The notes under the pieces are model-generated. The model was not told the DNA's origin, ran no database searches, and saw nothing but the letters and a program-made list of their open reading frames with translations. Of a DNA stretch of 9,512 nt, positions 7,167 to 9,512 are shown piece by piece (the stretch's first letter is position 1; each line of letters starts with the position of its first letter). A program made the position numbers and the translations under genes. Source of the DNA: Bacillota bacterium (GTDB lineage: Bacteria; Bacillota; Syntrophomonadia; Syntrophomonadales; Syntrophomonadaceae); assembly GCA_017861475.1 (NCBI GenBank), contig JAGFXV010000045.1, positions 1 to 9,512 of the forward strand, written 5' to 3'.

Positions 7167-8957
7167 CTAATTTAATTGCGGGAGATGCAAGACACTGGTG
7201 AACTTTTCTACCAGATCAGGATCAAACTGCATCCCGGAGCATCTTTTCAGCTCCTTGATAGCCTCTTCATGACTCATCGCTTTTCGATAAGGCCGGTCAC
7301 TGGTCATCGCATCATAAGCATCTGCAATGGCCAAAATACGGCACTCCAGGGGGATTTCTTCTCCGCTTAACCCCAGGGGATAACCTTGTCCATTCCACCA
7401 TTCATGATGTTTAAGCACCCAATCGGAGATATGCATAAGATCGGGAGATGACAATGCAATGCGGTGCCCAATTTCACTATGCCTTTGCATCTCCAGCTTC
7501 TCTTCATAGGAAAGCGGACCTTGTTTAAACAGAATCCGATCCGGCAGTCCAACCTTGCCAATATCGTGAAACTGTGCGAAAAGGCGCAAGTCTAAAATAC
7601 TCTTGGGAGAAAGACCCAGAGCGGTTCCCAAATCGGCAACCATAACCTGCAATCGTTCGGCATGACCTTCGGTAATGAAATCGCGGGCTTCCAGAGCTTT
7701 CATTAAAGTCTGGACAATGGCACTGCGCGCACTCTGGCTGCGATAGAGTTTTTCCCGGTACATATTATTATCAGCCTCAACGTATAACTTGTTTAGGCTG
7801 GTTGTAGTGTCAGTTCTAAGAGCAAAACCAATCGACAGACTCAAAGGAAATTCATTCACGGATTTATCGAGGGAAAAGGCATGCTCCTGCAATCTCTGAT
7901 AGTTATGCTCCAGTATTTGCTGAGAAGCATTGGGCAAAAGAACGGCAAACTCATCACCACCCACACGGGCAACTATTTCAGATGAGCTAAAACAGCTCTT
8001 TATCAAATTGGCAGTACTGATCAGCAAATTGTCCCCTTTATCATGTCCCATGGAGTCATTGATCAATTTAAGGCCATCCACGTCACACATTATTAAACCC
8101 ATGTTAGAATACTGTTCTTTCTCCAGCCTGATCATTTCCTCCTCAAAAAAGGTACGATTATAGAGTCCGGTAAGTGTATCATGCATGCTTAAGTATCTCA
8201 TTTTTTCCTCGGCTGCTTTACGTTCGGCTATTTCTTCTTTTAGTTCCTCATTAGCCAGTGCCAGGTCAGCCGTACGCTCGTATACCCTCAACTCCATTTC
8301 ATCCTTTTGCTGTTGGATAGTGGTGCGATACACAAAGGTGCGCAATACCACCCGGTACATTAGCAGGCTGGTTATCAAGGCCATTATTACCATGAGTGGT
8401 CCGTTAACATAGTGGGCCGACAATCGAACAGAATCAGTTTGAAATTGAGTTACCCCCAACAGAAAAACAAGCAGTGAAAAAGCGTAACCAATAATAAACT
8501 GCCATGGGAAAAGCTTAACTACTGCCGCGATGGCAAAACAAGCCATTAGGTATACAGTAATGTCTCCATGTATTAGTTGGTCTACACTGCTCATGGCTGC
8601 GCCCCAGCAAAGGAAAAAAAATGTTTCAGCGACAGTAACGATTTCATTCAATTTAGTCATCTGTGCTGGCGACTTAGGACCAACCAAGAAATAATACAGT
8701 AAATATAAAACTTGAGTAGTTAACAGAATTACGTACAGGTAGTTTCGGTAGAGAAGACCTGGATGAGCTTCATAGTATTGCGGGTCTGGAATTGGATAAT
8801 TCCACAGAAATAGAAGCACTATCCCAGCAGAAACTAAGAGGACAGAAAATACACCTTGCGATGTCATGCTGCTAAAATACTGCTTATTGGAGAACGTTTT
8901 TTGATCTGCTTCGCTTAGCACATCTCTGAATGTCAATAATTTCCTTTTCTTATTCAT
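7167..8957 (-). CDS. Membrane-bound GGDEF and HD-GYP cyclic-di-GMP signalling protein
   Basis: A 596-residue protein that can in principle both make and break cyclic-di-GMP. About six hydrophobic segments lie between residues 35 and 206, then a predicted coiled coil (about 212-255, rich in E, K and A). The GGDEF domain follows: DTLTGLYNRTFFEEE (260 on), CDVDGLKLINDSMGHDKGD and an intact GGDEF at 333-337. The inhibitory RxxD site before it is replaced by SSSE. The HD-GYP domain (about 412-596) has H432, H464/D465 in FHDIGKVGLPD, H493, HHEWWNGQGYP (517-527) and DAYDAMTSDRPYR, all conserved. I start it at the ATG at 8957, where MNKKRK opens; a longer frame to 9092 would overlap the upstream gene. 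AAGGGG (8971-8976) is 13 bases from this ATG, rather far. It follows the reductase gene by 52 nt and may share its transcript. Confidence 0.93.
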   Translation of the reverse strand: MNKKRKLLTFRDVLSEADQKTFSNKQYFSSMTSQGVFSVLLVSAGIVLLFLWNYPIPDPQYYEAHPGLLYRNYLYVILLTTQVLYLLYYFLVGPKSPAQMTKLNEIVTVAETFFFLCWGAAMSSVDQLIHGDITVYLMACFAIAAVVKLFPWQFIIGYAFSLLVFLLGVTQFQTDSVRLSAHYVNGPLMVIMALITSLLMYRVVLRTFVYRTTIQQQKDEMELRVYERTADLALANEELKEEIAERKAAEEKMRYLSMHDTLTGLYNRTFFEEEMIRLEKEQYSNMGLIMCDVDGLKLINDSMGHDKGDNLLISTANLIKSCFSSSEIVARVGGDEFAVLLPNASQQILEHNYQRLQEHAFSLDKSVNEFPLSLSIGFALRTDTTTSLNKLYVEADNNMYREKLYRSQSARSAIVQTLMKALEARDFITEGHAERLQVMVADLGTALGLSPKSILDLRLFAQFHDIGKVGLPDRILFKQGPLSYEEKLEMQRHSEIGHRIALSSPDLMHISDWVLKHHEWWNGQGYPLGLSGEEIPLECRILAIADAYDAMTSDRPYRKAMSHEEAIKELKRCSGMQFDPDLVEKFTSVLHLPQLN

Positions 8958-9009
8958 AATACATCGTCGACCCCTTAATCTGCTTGTTTTTGTGCTTATT
9001 GATGAAACT

Positions 9010-9512
9010 CTAGGTGAGCAGATCGCGCCGGTAAGGATCGGTTTGAATTTCCTTGATCTTATTCTCAAAGTCACTCCGGTTAAGGGTTTCAATAGGATAG
9101 CCGCATTTATGGGCAGCCTCTGTCAGATTAGTTAAACGTATGGTTTTATGATTAAAAACATGGAATATATGGCAGTTGCTTTCTTCTATACAAGCCAGCA
9201 GAACGATGGCACGACTGCAATAATCTACTGGAGAAAGCTCAATATCCATGGTTTGGTACTCTCTTTGAACAAAGCCCAACTGAATTATCGATCTTAGTCG
9301 ATTATAGAGAGCATTATCATTAATATTAGCCTGGAATTGTCCATCAGAATAGCGTCCTGCCAGAACGCCAATCCGATGGATGGTAGCATTGATACCTTTT
9401 GTCATATGTTGCAGAATGAGGTTTTCAGCTTCAAATTTGCTTCTGACATAAACGTTTTCATAATAATGCTGTCCGATATAGAGATCGTTTTCAGTAAAGA
9501 CTCTCTGACCCG
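9010..9512 (-). CDS. C-terminal part of a thioester-reductase (NRPS terminal R) domain, NAD(P)-dependent
   Basis: About 166 residues are visible; the frame is open to the right edge (GQRVFTENDLYIGQ is the first part seen), so the 5' end lies outside. Features of the extended-SDR thioester reductases (NAD_binding_4 type) are clear: YVRSKFEAENLI with the catalytic YxxxK tyrosine and lysine, IHRIGVLAGRYSDGQFQANI, then ELSPVDYCSRAIVLLACIE and HIFHVFNHKTI. Such domains end many nonribosomal peptide synthetases, releasing the peptide as an aldehyde or alcohol using NAD(P)H; related ones occur in LYS2 and carboxylic acid reductases. Whether adenylation and carrier domains precede it cannot be seen here. 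The stop (TAG at 9010-9012) is followed after 52 nt by the GGDEF/HD-GYP gene on the same strand. A free-standing reductase is the alternative. Confidence 0.85.
   Translation of the reverse strand, partial: GQRVFTENDLYIGQHYYENVYVRSKFEAENLILQHMTKGINATIHRIGVLAGRYSDGQFQANINDNALYNRLRSIIQLGFVQREYQTMDIELSPVDYCSRAIVLLACIEESNCHIFHVFNHKTIRLTNLTEAAHKCGYPIETLNRSDFENKIKEIQTDPYRRDLLT

Noticed and set aside
8958..9092. Longer N terminus of the cyclic-di-GMP protein, from 9092
   Set aside because: The added 45 residues are a basic low-complexity reading of the reductase gene in another frame; the ATG at 8957 lies in the gap after that gene.
1..9512. CRISPR array, tRNA, insertion sequence ends, integrase or attachment sites
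   Set aside because: I looked for regularly spaced repeats, cloverleaf-like segments, transposase motifs and flanking duplications by eye and found none.

Overview
The window looks like an accessory, antibiotic-interaction type region from a Firmicute. A Clostridia or Negativicutes member is my guess, from strong AGGAGG-type ribosome binding sites, moderate G+C, clostridial-style sensor kinases and a large double-FtsX ABC permease. No rRNA or marker gene allows a firmer placement. Everything except the gene fragment at the left edge lies on the minus strand.

Left edge: the C-terminal part of a BceS-like histidine kinase on the plus strand (1-524). It converges on, and overlaps by 12 bp, a frame-disrupted stand-alone 2-oxoacid-dehydrogenase E2-type acyltransferase on the minus strand (513-1293).

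Centre (1374-6943, read right to left): a compact resistance/efflux-style cassette. It begins with a chloramphenicol-acetyltransferase-family enzyme with a TTG start. An OmpR-family response regulator and a short histidine kinase follow, then, after a 107-nt gap holding a hairpin and a striking dyad, a MacB/LolD-type ABC ATPase and its 846-residue permease. The disrupted E2-type gene sits 80 nt behind the permease. The kinase and regulator probably sense a stress or toxic compound and control the ABC pair. The acetyltransferase fits a detoxification partner. Two enzymes of the CoA-dependent acyltransferase fold therefore bracket one sensor/transporter module.

Right side: a strong hairpin terminator (7094-7130) separates the cassette from an upstream minus-strand unit. 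That unit holds a membrane-bound GGDEF plus HD-GYP cyclic-di-GMP protein (7167-8957). Before it comes the end of a thioester-reductase domain of the type that terminates some nonribosomal peptide synthetases (9010-9512, continuing past the edge), which suggests a natural-product gene cluster to the right.

Two points suggest decay or sequence error: the E2-type gene needs a frame change near 785-815, and the central kinase has its only well-placed ATG out of frame by one base, leaving its membrane helix upstream of the first standard in-frame start. No tRNA, rRNA, CRISPR, insertion sequence or attachment site was found. No gene-free stretch exceeds 300 bases; the longest, 6944-7166, holds the terminator and the acetyltransferase leader.
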